The notes beneath the pieces are model-generated. The model made no database searches, was not told where the DNA came from, and saw only the letters and a list, made by a program, of their open reading frames with translations. The position numbers were made by a program, and so were the translations under genes. Shown one piece after another: positions 47,166-55,956 of a stretch of DNA of 64,000 bases; within the stretch, counting starts at the first letter, position 1; the number at the start of each line of letters is the position of its first letter. This DNA is from Bdellovibrio sp047344985 (GTDB lineage: Bacteria; Bdellovibrionota; Bdellovibrionia; Bdellovibrionales; Bdellovibrionaceae): positions 1,054,001 to 1,118,000 of the forward strand of contig NZ_CP178861.1 of assembly GCF_047344985.1 (NCBI RefSeq). The letters are read 5' to 3'.

Positions 47166-47621
47166 ATGGACGAGCTACAAGACGGCGTTTTTGAAAACGC
47201 ACGCACGGGAAATTACGAAGCCCTTCGCAAGTACATTGAAAACAAGGGCGACGTGGAAGCGCGCAACCAACGCGGTTATTCTCTTTTGATGCTGGCGGCG
47301 TACAATCAACAATTCAGGGCTACGCAGCTTTTATTGGAACATGGAGCTGCCGTGAACTCTCAAGATCACGGAGGTAATACCGTGTTGATGGGAGCGGCCT
47401 TTAAGGGACTGAAAGAGATTGTGGGTCTTTTGCTCTCCAAAGGAGCCGACGTGCGAATTCAAAATGCACAAGGCATGACGGCGATGGATTTCGCAAAGAT
47501 CTTCGCCCGTCGAGATGTGCTGACGCTCTTGTCGCAAGATGATTCGTCATCGTGGTACGAATCGTTTGAACCTCCTCCTTATATAGTAGAGAAAGATCCA
47601 CAACAGACTGTCTCACCGTGA
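47166..47621 (+). CDS. Ankyrin-repeat protein
   Basis: 151 residues, no signal peptide, AGAGGC upstream of ATG. About four ankyrin units: FENARTGNYEALRKYIENKGD, RNQRGYSLLMLAAYNQQFRA, QDHGGNTVLMGAAFKGLKEI and QNAQGMTAMDFAKIFARRDV. Ankyrin stacks mediate protein binding, here in the cytoplasm. Partner unknown; single gene with no obvious operon. Confidence 0.85.
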   Translation: MDELQDGVFENARTGNYEALRKYIENKGDVEARNQRGYSLLMLAAYNQQFRATQLLLEHGAAVNSQDHGGNTVLMGAAFKGLKEIVGLLLSKGADVRIQNAQGMTAMDFAKIFARRDVLTLLSQDDSSSWYESFEPPPYIVEKDPQQTVSP

Positions 47622-47810
47622 AACATTTTCTTTCAGAGTGACGTTAATGGGCCTGCCAAATCACGGCATTGTCAATGGAACAGACAGGAACAAGGCTCTC
47701 CATACTCTTTCCTTAGTCAGCTAATTGGTAGAAATGACTGTGCAATTTGAAAGTTGGCACGGGTTGGCCGACCTCTTGCTCTAGGTAAAGGCATTAAGGA
47801 AACAAATTTT

Positions 47811-48341
47811 ATGAAAACATTAAATCTCGTATCTAAAATTTTTAAAGCGTTGTCTCTTGTGGCAATCACACTTCTTCTTGCGAATTGTAGCAAAGACAAT
47901 AAAAGTTCAACGACGGTAGGTGCCTATCAATTAGTAAATGGTATCTGCTATCAAAACGTAAATGGTCAGTTGGTTCAACAATCGAACACAGCACTTTGTA
48001 ACAATGCTGGCGGTTATCAGCTTATCAACGGTATGTGCTACCAAAACGTAAATGGACAGTTGATCCAGCAAGCAAACACAAGTCTTTGCACAAGCTCAAC
48101 AGGTTCATATCAGTTGGTGAATGGTGTCTGCTACCAAAACATCAACGGCCAATTGATCCAACAAGCGAACACAAGCCTTTGCTATAACAATGGCGGATAC
48201 AACAACGGTGGATACCAAACAATGGTGTGCACTGGAGCTTACACAGACGGTTATCAAATCGCTCAGTGTGGTACTCAGTTTAACTGCTCAGGTTACACAT
48301 TGATGAATGTGCAAACTGGTCAAATCGTTCGCTGCCAATAA
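47811..48341 (+). CDS. Repeat-containing lipoprotein
   Basis: 176 residues from ATG 47811. Lipobox LANC near residue 26. Three tandem units of about 30 residues follow, each with YQLVNGxCYQNVNGQLxQQ and ending NTxLC, giving two Cys per unit, then a Gly/Asn/Tyr linker and a short Cys-rich tail (VCTGAYTDGYQIAQC). The repeats suggest a disulfide-rich surface stalk. No family recognised. A terminator follows. Confidence 0.75.
   Translation: MKTLNLVSKIFKALSLVAITLLLANCSKDNKSSTTVGAYQLVNGICYQNVNGQLVQQSNTALCNNAGGYQLINGMCYQNVNGQLIQQANTSLCTSSTGSYQLVNGVCYQNINGQLIQQANTSLCYNNGGYNNGGYQTMVCTGAYTDGYQIAQCGTQFNCSGYTLMNVQTGQIVRCQ
47925..48182 (+). repeat. Three tandem coding repeats of 90-93 bp
   Basis: Units begin at 47925, 48015 and 48108. 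The second and third are close to each other at DNA level (CAGTTGATCCA and CCAATTGATCCA with CAAGC), which suggests recent duplication within the gene. Confidence 0.75.
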
Positions 48342-48369
48342 TCCCTTCCAAGATACGAATTTAAACATG

Positions 48370-48400
48370 CGGCGCGCCAAACAAGGTGCGCCGTTTGTAT
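48370..48400 (+). terminator. Intrinsic terminator after the repeat lipoprotein
   Basis: CGGCGCGCC (48370-48378) / GGTGCGCCG (48385-48393), 9 bp with one G-U pair, AAACAA loop, then TTTGTATTT. Confidence 0.8.
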
Positions 48401-48517
48401 TTCTGGCATTGCATAAGACCTAAGCACAATGAGCGTTGCAAAGAAACGCGATGCGAAATATAACCCATAAACTCTGCCTAAGTTTTCAGCGACACGTCCT
48501 CTTTTAAGAGCCTCTTG

Positions 48518-48576
48518 TTGACATACTTCCCAACACTCGCGAGATTGAAATGGTCCTTAGTCTAGCTAGACCAAGG
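48518..48576 (+). promoter_or_regulatory. smc promoter region with 22-bp palindrome
   Basis: TTGACA (48518-48523), a 17-bp spacer and GAGATT (48541-48546) give a possible promoter. Right after it, CCTTAGTCTAG / CTAGACCAAGG (48555-48576) is a loopless palindrome with one mismatch, its core GTCTAGCTAGAC perfect. It lies between the predicted transcript start and the ribosome site, a usual place for an operator. Confidence 0.5.
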
Positions 48577-48597
48577 GCGGTATTGAGGGGAAGTTTC

Positions 48598-51500
48598 GTG
48601 AGAATTAAAAAAATTGAACTGATTGGTTTTAAGTCTTTTAAAGATCGCACCGTCATCCACTTCGACGCCGGCATTACCGGTATCGTAGGTCCGAATGGTT
48701 GCGGTAAATCCAATATCGTTGATGCCCTCATGTGGGTTATGGGTGACCAGTCCGCGAAGGATCTTCGTGCATCACAAATGACTGACGTTATCTTCGGGGG
48801 AGCAGAAGGCTACGCACCACTGGGTATGTGTGAAGTGTCTTTAACTCTTGAAAATGACGGTGGCGCATTCCCAATTAAATATATCAAGCATTCTGAGATC
48901 ATGGTGACTCGTCGTCTGCACAGAAGCGGCGAGGGTGAGTACTATATCAATAAAGAACCTGCTCGTTTGAAAGACGTGCAAGAGATCTTCATGGATACAG
49001 GTGCGGGCTCTAAAGGTTTCTCTATCATCGCTCAAGGTATGATCGGTAAGATCATCACTTCGAAACCTGAAGACCGTCGTATGTTGATCGAAGAAGCTGC
49101 GGGAATTACGAAGTTCAAAGCTCGTAAAAAAGAATCTCAGCGTAAATTGGTTTCTACAGATCAAAACTTGGTGCGTTTGCAAGACATCATTGGCGAGTTG
49201 AAACGCCAAATCGATTCTTTGCAAAGACAAGCGCAACGTGCGGAACGTTATCGCAATATCAAAAATCAAATCGAAGATTTGGATTTGTGGTTGTCGACAG
49301 CTCAGTACGTGGAGTTGAAGCGCGCCGCTGATGAAGCCCAAGCGATCTTCAATGAAGCGCAGAGCATGGAAGTGGAAGGCGACGCCAACCTTTCAACTCT
49401 TCAAGGCCAATTGGAAGTTTTGAAACTTCAAATTCTTGAAAAAGAAAAAATGGCGGAAGAGCACCAAAATCTTCACTTTGAAAAACAAAGCACTGTTCAG
49501 AAAAAAGAAATGGAGATCCAAGAGCTTCGTTTCGAAATCGAGCAGGCTCGTCGTAACGAGCAAATGACGGGTACGATCTTGCAAGAACAGCAAGCACGCC
49601 AAGAGTTGTTGGCTCGTGACAAAGCGGCTTTGGAAGCTCAAGTTGCAGAACTCAAAGAAGAAGCTGAAACATTGACAGCGACTTTCACAGAGAAAAACGA
49701 CATCTTCCAAAACTTCAACTCTCGCATCGGTACTGTTGATGAAGATTTGACGACAAAACGTCGCGAGTTGTTCGCGGTGGGGCAGTCCGAGTCTTCTTTG
49801 GATGCTCGTGTGAATTCATTGTCGGCACAAATTGCTGATTTGACAGACCGTCAAGACAATGAACAACAAGTCTTGAATGAACTTCGTGAAAAACAAGTTG
49901 AGTTCGAAAGCCGCCGTAAAAAGGTGACAAACGAACTTGATAAAGAACGCCAAATGCAATTGGACTTGGCAAGCGACGTGGATTCTTTCGAAGCCAACAA
50001 AAAGATTCTCACAGAGTCTTTGGCAGAGAAAAAAGCCGAAGTGGAATCATTCAAAGATTCTTTGAATGAAGTGGCTTCTCGTTTGTACGGTCTAGAGAAC
50101 TTGCAAAACAACTTCGAGGGTTTCCAAGAAGGTGTGAAGCAAGTGATGTTGTGGCAAAAAACTCGCACTCAAGAGTTGATGGCGGATGGTTCCGTTGTCA
50201 CTCACTTCCAACCAGTTTCTGAGGTTGTTGAAGTTCCAGCAGAGTACGAAGTCGCTATGGAAGCAGCATTGGGTTCACGCCTGCAAATGCTTTTGTCTTC
50301 TGATGCGAACGTGGCTGTTGATGCCGTTTCTCACTTGAAAGAACAAAAATCCGGTCGTTCCAGCTTCATGTCTGCGAATGATCAAACTTTGACATACAAC
50401 CGTTCTGAAGCTCCGATCGGTCAAGATGGCGTTCAAGCGATCTTGAAAGACGTGGTGAAAGCGGCTGATAAATTCCAAAATGCCGTCACTTATATGTTGG
50501 ACGGTGTTGCAATCGTTGATTCTATCCGCACGGCTTTGAATCTTCGCGCAAAATACGCTGGCTGGACATTCGTAACTCTTGACGGTGACACATTGACGGC
50601 TGACGGTGTTTTGACGGGTGGTTCTTCTGAATCTGCGGACTCAGGCATGTTGAAACGCCGCCGTGAGATCAAAGAATTGTCAGAGAAAAAAGACGAATAC
50701 GCTGGAAAACTTCAATTGGCTCAATTGGCTTTGAAAAAAGTTGAAGAACAATTGAACAACGTTGTGAACGATTTCGAAGGCGCACAAAAACGCAAAATGG
50801 ATCAAGAGATCAAAGTTGCGGAATTGAGAAAAGACTTTGAACGCGCTGAAAATGAAGTTCAAAACGCTCAACAAGCGGTGGAACGCCAAGAACGCGAAGT
50901 CAAAAAATTGACTGAGCAATTGGAAGTTCAAGAACAGAAAATGGAAGAGTTGAATCAGGCCTTGATCGAAGCTCGCGAGAAGAAAATTCTTCTTGAGGGT
51001 GAAGTTGAGACTTTGAATAGTGAATTGAACTCTGTTCGTTTGGGTTTTGACGGTCTTCAGGCGGAAGTGACAGATCTTCAAGTGAAGTCCGCTTCTAAAA
51101 CTCAAGAATACCAAGGTGTTCTAAGACAGCTTGAAATGGTTTCTAAGTCATTGGGTGACCTTGAAGCGCAACTCGCTCGTATGAGCGAAGAGGCTGAAGG
51201 CTACAACTCTCAAATGACTGAGAGCCAAATGCTTTTGGAAGAAAAGAAAATTGAATTCGAACGTCTTTTGGATGAAGTGGAGCAATTGAAACTTCAAGCG
51301 GCTCGCACAAAAGACGAATACGAAGTAATGGCTGAATCTATCCGCGCGATCGAAGAAGAAGCAAGTGCTTCTCAACGTGCTCGCAACGAAAGACAGCACA
51401 AAATGAACGACTCTCAATTGAAGCTTGAACAAGCTAAGATGAAAGAGCAGTACTTGATTGATCAAATCCGTGAGCGTTACATGTTGAACCTTCCGGATGT

Positions 51501-52185
51501 TATCGAGAAGTACGTAAACCGTGAAGGTGACTTCATGGCAGCAGATGCTGAACTTAAAGAACTTCGCGAGAAGTTGTCTAAGATTGGTGAAGTGAATCTT
51601 TCTGCAATTGAAGAGTACGAAGAAACAGCTCAACGTTATGAGTTCTTGACGAAACAACACGCTGATTTGACAGAAGCGAAAGAACAGCTCCGTAAAGTGA
51701 TCGATCGTATCAACAGAATCTGCTCAAAACGTTTCAAAGAGACCTTCGATTTGGTTAACGACAGATTCACGCGCGTATTCCCAGTGCTCTTCGGTGGTGG
51801 TGAAGCGTGGTTGGAACTTGTTGAAGAGACAGAGAAAAACGAGGCCGGTATCGAAATCATCGCACGCCCTCCAGGCAAAAAGACTCAAAACGTGTCTTTG
51901 ATGTCGGGTGGTGAGAAGGCGTTGACAGCGGTTGCGCTGGTATTCTCGATCTTCCTCGTGAAGCCTTCACCTTATTGTTTGCTGGATGAGGTTGACGCTC
52001 CACTTGATGACGCCAACGTCTTCCGTTTCAACGACCTTGTTCGTGAAATGGCGAAGCGTTCACAAATCATCGTTGTTACGCACAACAAACACACGATGGA
52101 AGTGGCTGGAAAACTTTACGGCGTGACTATGCAAGAGCGCGGAGTTTCCACAATGGTTTCTGTTTCTCTTCAAGATATTAAATAA
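48598..52185 (+). CDS. smc: Chromosome partition protein SMC
   Basis: 1195 residues from GTG 48598, with GAGGGGAAG upstream; this start gives the conserved RIKKIELIGFKSFKDRT N-terminus. Walker A GPNGCGKSNIVDAL; long coiled coil (about 170-500); hinge around 520-670 (YEVAMEAALGSRLQMLLS; GVLTGGSSESADSG); second coiled coil; then ABC signature SLMSGGEKALTAVALVFS and Walker B PYCLLDEVDAPLDDANV. Forms an ATP-driven dimer with ScpA/ScpB (not in this window) to organise and segregate chromosomes. Full length for the family. In multi-progeny filamentous growth of predators its control is of interest. Confidence 0.97.
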   Translation: MRIKKIELIGFKSFKDRTVIHFDAGITGIVGPNGCGKSNIVDALMWVMGDQSAKDLRASQMTDVIFGGAEGYAPLGMCEVSLTLENDGGAFPIKYIKHSEIMVTRRLHRSGEGEYYINKEPARLKDVQEIFMDTGAGSKGFSIIAQGMIGKIITSKPEDRRMLIEEAAGITKFKARKKESQRKLVSTDQNLVRLQDIIGELKRQIDSLQRQAQRAERYRNIKNQIEDLDLWLSTAQYVELKRAADEAQAIFNEAQSMEVEGDANLSTLQGQLEVLKLQILEKEKMAEEHQNLHFEKQSTVQKKEMEIQELRFEIEQARRNEQMTGTILQEQQARQELLARDKAALEAQVAELKEEAETLTATFTEKNDIFQNFNSRIGTVDEDLTTKRRELFAVGQSESSLDARVNSLSAQIADLTDRQDNEQQVLNELREKQVEFESRRKKVTNELDKERQMQLDLASDVDSFEANKKILTESLAEKKAEVESFKDSLNEVASRLYGLENLQNNFEGFQEGVKQVMLWQKTRTQELMADGSVVTHFQPVSEVVEVPAEYEVAMEAALGSRLQMLLSSDANVAVDAVSHLKEQKSGRSSFMSANDQTLTYNRSEAPIGQDGVQAILKDVVKAADKFQNAVTYMLDGVAIVDSIRTALNLRAKYAGWTFVTLDGDTLTADGVLTGGSSESADSGMLKRRREIKELSEKKDEYAGKLQLAQLALKKVEEQLNNVVNDFEGAQKRKMDQEIKVAELRKDFERAENEVQNAQQAVERQEREVKKLTEQLEVQEQKMEELNQALIEAREKKILLEGEVETLNSELNSVRLGFDGLQAEVTDLQVKSASKTQEYQGVLRQLEMVSKSLGDLEAQLARMSEEAEGYNSQMTESQMLLEEKKIEFERLLDEVEQLKLQAARTKDEYEVMAESIRAIEEEASASQRARNERQHKMNDSQLKLEQAKMKEQYLIDQIRERYMLNLPDVIEKYVNREGDFMAADAELKELREKLSKIGEVNLSAIEEYEETAQRYEFLTKQHADLTEAKEQLRKVIDRINRICSKRFKETFDLVNDRFTRVFPVLFGGGEAWLELVEETEKNEAGIEIIARPPGKKTQNVSLMSGGEKALTAVALVFSIFLVKPSPYCLLDEVDAPLDDANVFRFNDLVREMAKRSQIIVVTHNKHTMEVAGKLYGVTMQERGVSTMVSVSLQDIK

Positions 52186-52211
52186 GAATCAGAAATCGAA
52201 GACTGAAAATT

Positions 52212-52249
52212 CTAAAACCCGTAGAGAAATCTACGGGTTTTATTTTTTA
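52212..52249 (+). terminator. Intrinsic terminator of smc
   Basis: AAAACCCGTAGA (52214-52225) / TCTACGGGTTTT (52230-52241), 12 bp with a GAAA loop, followed by ATTTTTT. Confidence 0.93.
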
Positions 52250-52368
52250 AACCCCGTGGATGGAGATTTCTCATCACATTCTCAATTAGCTTGTTGCACA
52301 AGAGAGTCATTGTCAGGTAGCCGGTGAGGGCTTAAGTTTCGAGTCCTAAATACATTCGTGGAGAATTT

Positions 52369-53202
52369 ATGAAATCCGTTAAATTGATGGCACTAGGTGC
52401 TTTGTTTTTTGCTACGTCTGCTCACGCAAGCGAAGCGTTCTTTGGTTATTCTTACGTAGCAGACACTCACGCCAAAGGAACTTGGGAGTACGAACAGCAC
52501 AACACTTTGAGATCTGGAAAAGGCGAAGGCGAGTACAACGCTTTGGACGTTAAGTTTGAACTTGAAACGGGTATCACCGATAAGTTGCAAATGGCTCTTT
52601 ACTTGAACACGTCTTACAACAACGTGAGCGGCAATCCTGAAATCGCTGACATCAACGAATTTGATGTGAACGGTTTGTCAGTCGAATTCCTTTACAATGT
52701 TCTAAGCCCTTATAAAGATTCTTTCGGTTTGAGCTTCTACGTAGAACCAGAAGTTGAAGTTCGTAAGAGTTCCTCAGGCCAACCTGTGAATAAAAAAGCG
52801 ATCGATGCAAAAGTTATTTTGCAAAAGAACTTCTTAGAAAATTCTTTGGTCACAGTTTTGAACTTGAAACTTGAGCCGGAGTGGAAACGCGATGGAACTG
52901 AGCGCGAGTCATCACTTGAAGCAGGCATCACTGCGGGTGTTACTTACCGTGTTCAACCAAAAACATACGTAGGTTTGGAAATCGTGAACGACTTCGAATA
53001 CGAAGACATGAACTTTGCAAAACAAGAATTCTACGCTTGGTCAGCAGGACCGACTGTACACTATGCTGCTGATAACTTCTGGTGGACTTTGACAGCTCTA
53101 CCACAAATTTCAGCATGGCCAAAAACAGATGCTGACTTGAATTTGGATGAAAAAGAAAAATTCCAAGTTCGCTTCAAATTCGGTATTCCTCTAGCCGAAT
53201 AA
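52369..53202 (+). CDS. Outer-membrane beta-barrel-like protein (DUF6662-like)
   Basis: 277 residues, GGAG ribosome site seven bases upstream, signal peptide ending ATSAHAS. The mature start SEAFFGYSYVADTHAKGTWE and the run of amphipathic strands (ALDVKFELETGITDKLQMAL; FWWTLTALPQISAW; KFQVRFKFGIPLAE) fit a barrel of about ten to twelve strands. I recognise the opening as that of the DUF6662 group, function unknown. Single gene with its own terminator and a repeat element directly after the stop. Confidence 0.7.
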   Translation: MKSVKLMALGALFFATSAHASEAFFGYSYVADTHAKGTWEYEQHNTLRSGKGEGEYNALDVKFELETGITDKLQMALYLNTSYNNVSGNPEIADINEFDVNGLSVEFLYNVLSPYKDSFGLSFYVEPEVEVRKSSSGQPVNKKAIDAKVILQKNFLENSLVTVLNLKLEPEWKRDGTERESSLEAGITAGVTYRVQPKTYVGLEIVNDFEYEDMNFAKQEFYAWSAGPTVHYAADNFWWTLTALPQISAWPKTDADLNLDEKEKFQVRFKFGIPLAE

Positions 53203-53235
53203 GTGCCAGGGGATTTTTTACGTCTACACTGCATT
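53203..53235 (+). repeat. Dispersed intergenic repeat, copy 2
   Basis: GTGCCAGGGGATTTTTTAC begins the base after the stop codon, followed by a variable stretch and CTGCAT. It matches copy 1 (3959-3990) with one inserted A over the core. A short hairpin GGTAC-GCC-GTACC follows at 53243-53255. Confidence 0.55.
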
Positions 53236-53258
53236 ACAAAAAGGTACGCCGTACCTCT

Positions 53259-53294
53259 AAACCCTGTAGCGCCAGCTACGGGGTTTGTTTTATA
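53259..53294 (+). terminator. Intrinsic terminator
   Basis: AAACCCTGTAGC (53259-53270) / GCTACGGGGTTT (53275-53286), 12-bp stem with one T-G wobble, GCCA loop, then TGTTTTA. Confidence 0.85.
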
Positions 53295-53314
53295 GTGAAG
53301 TGGCTGGAGGCCTT

Positions 53315-53863
53315 GTGCGTATTTTAGCTATTTCCGGAAGTCTTCGTGCTCAATCGACAAACACGTATCTTTTGAAAGCCACGACGGAATTAGTTCCTGC
53401 CGGAGTAGAAATTGTTTTCTATGAAGGCCTTGCTTCACTTCCGCATTTCAATCCGGATTTAGACACCGAAAGCCCTCCGCCAACAGTTTCTGATTTTAGA
53501 AATGAATTGAAATCATCCCGCGCACTTTTAGTGTGCAGCCCCGAATACGCTCACGGAATTCCCGGAACTTTAAAAAATGCTCTCGATTGGATCGTCAGTA
53601 GTGGGGAACTTGATGGCATGCCTGTGGGCTTGATCAATGCATCGCCGTCTCCGATGGGACCGACTTATGCGCAAGAAGCTTTGAAAGAAGTTTTAAATGT
53701 GCTTTCTGGAAAGCATGTCATTGAAGATGCCATCGTCAGCGTTTCTGCAGTAAGAACAAAGTTGGATGAAAAAGGAAAGATAACGGAGGCCTCTTTAAGA
53801 GAGGCCCTAAAGTCTGGGGTGAACGCGTTGGTTAAGGCCGCCGCTGAAAAAGGCATCCGTTAG
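53315..53863 (+). CDS. NADPH-dependent FMN reductase-like flavoprotein
   Basis: 182 residues from GTG 53315, with GGAGG four bases upstream. Flavodoxin-like fold: VRILAISGSLRAQSTNTYLLKA is the FMN phosphate loop, and LLVCSPEYAHGIPGTLKNALDWI is the family's signature second loop that holds the isoalloxazine ring. Members reduce FMN, quinones, chromate or azo dyes with NAD(P)H in the cytoplasm. Convergent with a nitroreductase gene. Confidence 0.88.
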   Translation: MRILAISGSLRAQSTNTYLLKATTELVPAGVEIVFYEGLASLPHFNPDLDTESPPPTVSDFRNELKSSRALLVCSPEYAHGIPGTLKNALDWIVSSGELDGMPVGLINASPSPMGPTYAQEALKEVLNVLSGKHVIEDAIVSVSAVRTKLDEKGKITEASLREALKSGVNALVKAAAEKGIR

Positions 53864-53877
53864 GTAAAAGGCGGGAT

Positions 53878-54519
53878 CTACTTCACGTACTGAATAATTG
53901 CGTCTTCAGCGAAGCGGACTTTTTTGAGATTTTGGAAAGAATCTTCAGGATGTCGATATCCCAAAGCGACTGTAGCAACGGTTTTGTAACCCGAACCCTC
54001 AAGATCCAGGATTTTGTCGTACGCCGACGGATCTAAACCTTCCATCGGAGTCGCATCGATTTTCAACAATGCAGCGGTTTGCAACAAGAACCCCATAGCA
54101 ATATAAGCTTGGCGTTGTGACCACACGCGGATTTTCTCCTCGGGAGCTTTCGCCAGATTTTCAATCATCATATTTTTATAGCCATCCAAAGACTCGGCCG
54201 GAACATTACGAACCTCGACGATACGATCGACATACTTTTGGATGAATGGCGGATCGATCTCAGGTTTGTACAAAAACACCACATAATGGCTCGCGTCCGT
54301 CACTTGGGTTTGATTCCAAGATGCGGCTTTTAGCTTTTCACGGATCTCAGGATTTTCAATCACGAGAAACTTCCAAGGTTGCACGCCGTACGAGGAGGGG
54401 GAAAGCTGCAACGATTGTTTTAGAAGGTTCCAGTCATTGTCTGAGATCTTTTTTGTCGCGTCATAGCGTTTTGTGGCGTATCGCCATTCTAAGGCTTCTT
54501 TAATGTTCGCATGATTCAT
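53878..54519 (-). CDS. Nitroreductase-family flavoenzyme
   Basis: 213 residues from ATG 54519, with GGAG eight bases upstream; the longer frame to 54609 runs through the regulatory region. Family motifs: ALEWRYATKRYDATKKISD at the N-terminus (FMN-binding Arg), LQLSPSSYGVQPWKFLVIEN, and near the C-terminus VATVALGYRHPEDSF. NfsB-type enzymes reduce nitro compounds and quinones with NAD(P)H. Divergent from an Rrf2-family gene, a frequent arrangement in which the regulator controls the reductase. Confidence 0.9.
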   Translation of the reverse strand: MNHANIKEALEWRYATKRYDATKKISDNDWNLLKQSLQLSPSSYGVQPWKFLVIENPEIREKLKAASWNQTQVTDASHYVVFLYKPEIDPPFIQKYVDRIVEVRNVPAESLDGYKNMMIENLAKAPEEKIRVWSQRQAYIAMGFLLQTAALLKIDATPMEGLDPSAYDKILDLEGSGYKTVATVALGYRHPEDSFQNLKKVRFAEDAIIQYVK

Positions 54520-54628
54520 ATTTATCACTCCAGTGCGTTTGAGTCTTAATGTAACAGACACAAGCACAATATAAGCGGCGTTAAATCTAAATGCAACAGT
54601 AAAACGCACAATTAAAGTGAGTCCTCCT

Positions 54629-54657
54629 TATAATCGCTAATAAAGAGACCTTAGGTC
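54629..54657 (+). promoter_or_regulatory. Rrf2-gene promoter with candidate operator
   Basis: Perfect TATAAT (54629-54634) followed 12 bp on by GACC-TTA-GGTC (54647-54657), a dyad at about the transcript start. Its position suits repression of the Rrf2 gene; control of the divergent nitroreductase would need a second site. Confidence 0.4.
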
Positions 54658-54699
54658 CTTAAGATTGTTTATTTTTGAGGCTTAGGGTATGCTCAAAGC

Positions 54700-55110
54700 A
54701 TGGTTGATCAAAGATTCTCTGTCTCAGTTCATATCATGACGGCGCTGGCCTTTCACAAGGGCGAGCTGATGACGTCAGAACAGCTTGCTGATAGCATTCG
54801 CACGAATCCAACTGTGATTCGCCGTTTGGTTGCAAAGCTTGTTGAGGCGGGGCTTCTTGAATCCTTCAAAGGAAAAGCCGGTGGAGTGCGCCTTTCAAAA
54901 GCCGCCAAAGAAATTTCTCTTAAAGATATTTACACCGCTGTCTGTGATAAGAAGTTGATTGCGACTCCGGATAAAGAACCTGCGAAGCAGTGTTTGGTGA
55001 GTTGCAATATGGGAAAACTTCTTGATGAAGTCGTCAATGGTATTGAAATCAACTCCATGAATTATCTTTCTAACATTCGTCTTTCCGAACTCACTTCCAA
55101 GATTAAATAA
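54700..55110 (+). CDS. Rrf2-family transcriptional regulator
   Basis: 136 residues. A winged helix spans about 8-70 with SVSVHIMTALAFHKGELMTS, then TNPTVIRRLVAKLVEAGLLES and GGVRLSKAAKEISLKDIYTAV, the Rrf2 pattern. Three Cys follow (TAVCDKK, KQCLVSCNMG), but their spacing differs from the IscR/NsrR Fe-S set; it resembles YwnA-type proteins. Presumed dimeric sensor of redox or electrophile stress. Divergent from the nitroreductase. Ribosome site is weak. Confidence 0.88.
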   Translation: MVDQRFSVSVHIMTALAFHKGELMTSEQLADSIRTNPTVIRRLVAKLVEAGLLESFKGKAGGVRLSKAAKEISLKDIYTAVCDKKLIATPDKEPAKQCLVSCNMGKLLDEVVNGIEINSMNYLSNIRLSELTSKIK

Positions 55111-55130
55111 AGACTGTCAGCGAGGCCTGT

Positions 55131-55682
55131 GTGATTCCTCAATTTCTTCCTGAACTGATTACTTCCGAAAGAATCACGTTAAGGAAGCACAGTCTTGATC
55201 TAGCCGAAATCATGTTTCGTTACGTCGACGAAGATCGCGAGCGTCTTGGTAAATTCTTGCCATGGGTTGCTTGGACTAAGGGCATTCATGATGAACGCGA
55301 CTATATTGAGATGACCCATCGTCAATGGAAAGACTATAAAATGTTCGACTATGGAGTTTTCCTTAACGATGGAAATACTTACGTTGGCAATGTCGGCGTT
55401 CACACGATTGCCTGGGATCACAACCGCTGTGAAATTGGTTACTGGATCTTAGGAAAATTCGAAGGCAAAGGTCTTATTAGCGAAGCGGTTCAGGCTCTGG
55501 AGAAAACACTCTTTAACGTCGGCTTTTATCGCATCGAAATTCGCTGCTCAGGAATGAACGCAAAATCGGGAGCCGTGGCGGAAAGATGCGGTTACACTTT
55601 AGAGGGCCGCCTTCGCAAACATAGTATTGAAAACGGCCAGCGCCGCGATACTTTAATCTATGCAAAACTCCGCAATGGATAA
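55131..55682 (+). CDS. GNAT acetyltransferase, RimJ/RimL type
   Basis: 183 residues from GTG 55131, with GAGG upstream. ERITLRKHSLDLAEIMFRYVDEDRE opens the fold; acetyl-CoA-binding region WILGKFEGKGLISEAVQAL (motif A, GxGxxSEA-like); C-terminal GAVAERCGYTLEGRLRKHS is typical of the Rim branch. Acetylates protein N-termini or small molecules. It overlaps the following DUF5522 gene, so the two are probably co-expressed. Confidence 0.88.
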   Translation: MIPQFLPELITSERITLRKHSLDLAEIMFRYVDEDRERLGKFLPWVAWTKGIHDERDYIEMTHRQWKDYKMFDYGVFLNDGNTYVGNVGVHTIAWDHNRCEIGYWILGKFEGKGLISEAVQALEKTLFNVGFYRIEIRCSGMNAKSGAVAERCGYTLEGRLRKHSIENGQRRDTLIYAKLRNG

Positions 55683-55869
55683 ACGCATTTCAGAACTTCA
55701 CAAAAAAGCCTGCGAAAGAGGAGAGGATACGTACATTGATCCCGACACGGGCTATCTGGTATTCACGGAACTATTTCATAAGCGCCGAGGTCATTGTTGT
55801 CAGTCGGGCTGCCGTCATTGTCCTTACGGCTTTAATAAAAAATCCAACGACGAAGATTCTCAAAACTAA
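55660..55869 (+). CDS. DUF5522 small Cys-rich protein
   Basis: 69 residues from ATG 55660 (or 55675); both starts overlap the GNAT gene and neither has a clear ribosome site. The core DTYIDPDTGYLVFTELFHKR followed by GHCCQSGCRHCPYGF matches the DUF5522 family, in which the CCxxGCRHCPYG cysteines probably bind a metal or Fe-S centre. Function unknown. Confidence 0.83.
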   Translation: MQNSAMDKRISELHKKACERGEDTYIDPDTGYLVFTELFHKRRGHCCQSGCRHCPYGFNKKSNDEDSQN

Positions 55870-55956
55870 AAAGTGTTTCAACTAGAAACGTTGCTTGGGA
55901 TTGCTTCTTGCATTCATAAATCTCAGACACCCGAAATCAAAACAGGGAGATCTTGA

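Noticed and set aside
47925..48182. CRISPR-like periodicity
   Set aside because: The 90-bp repeats are in frame within a lipoprotein and have no spacers; they are coding repeats.
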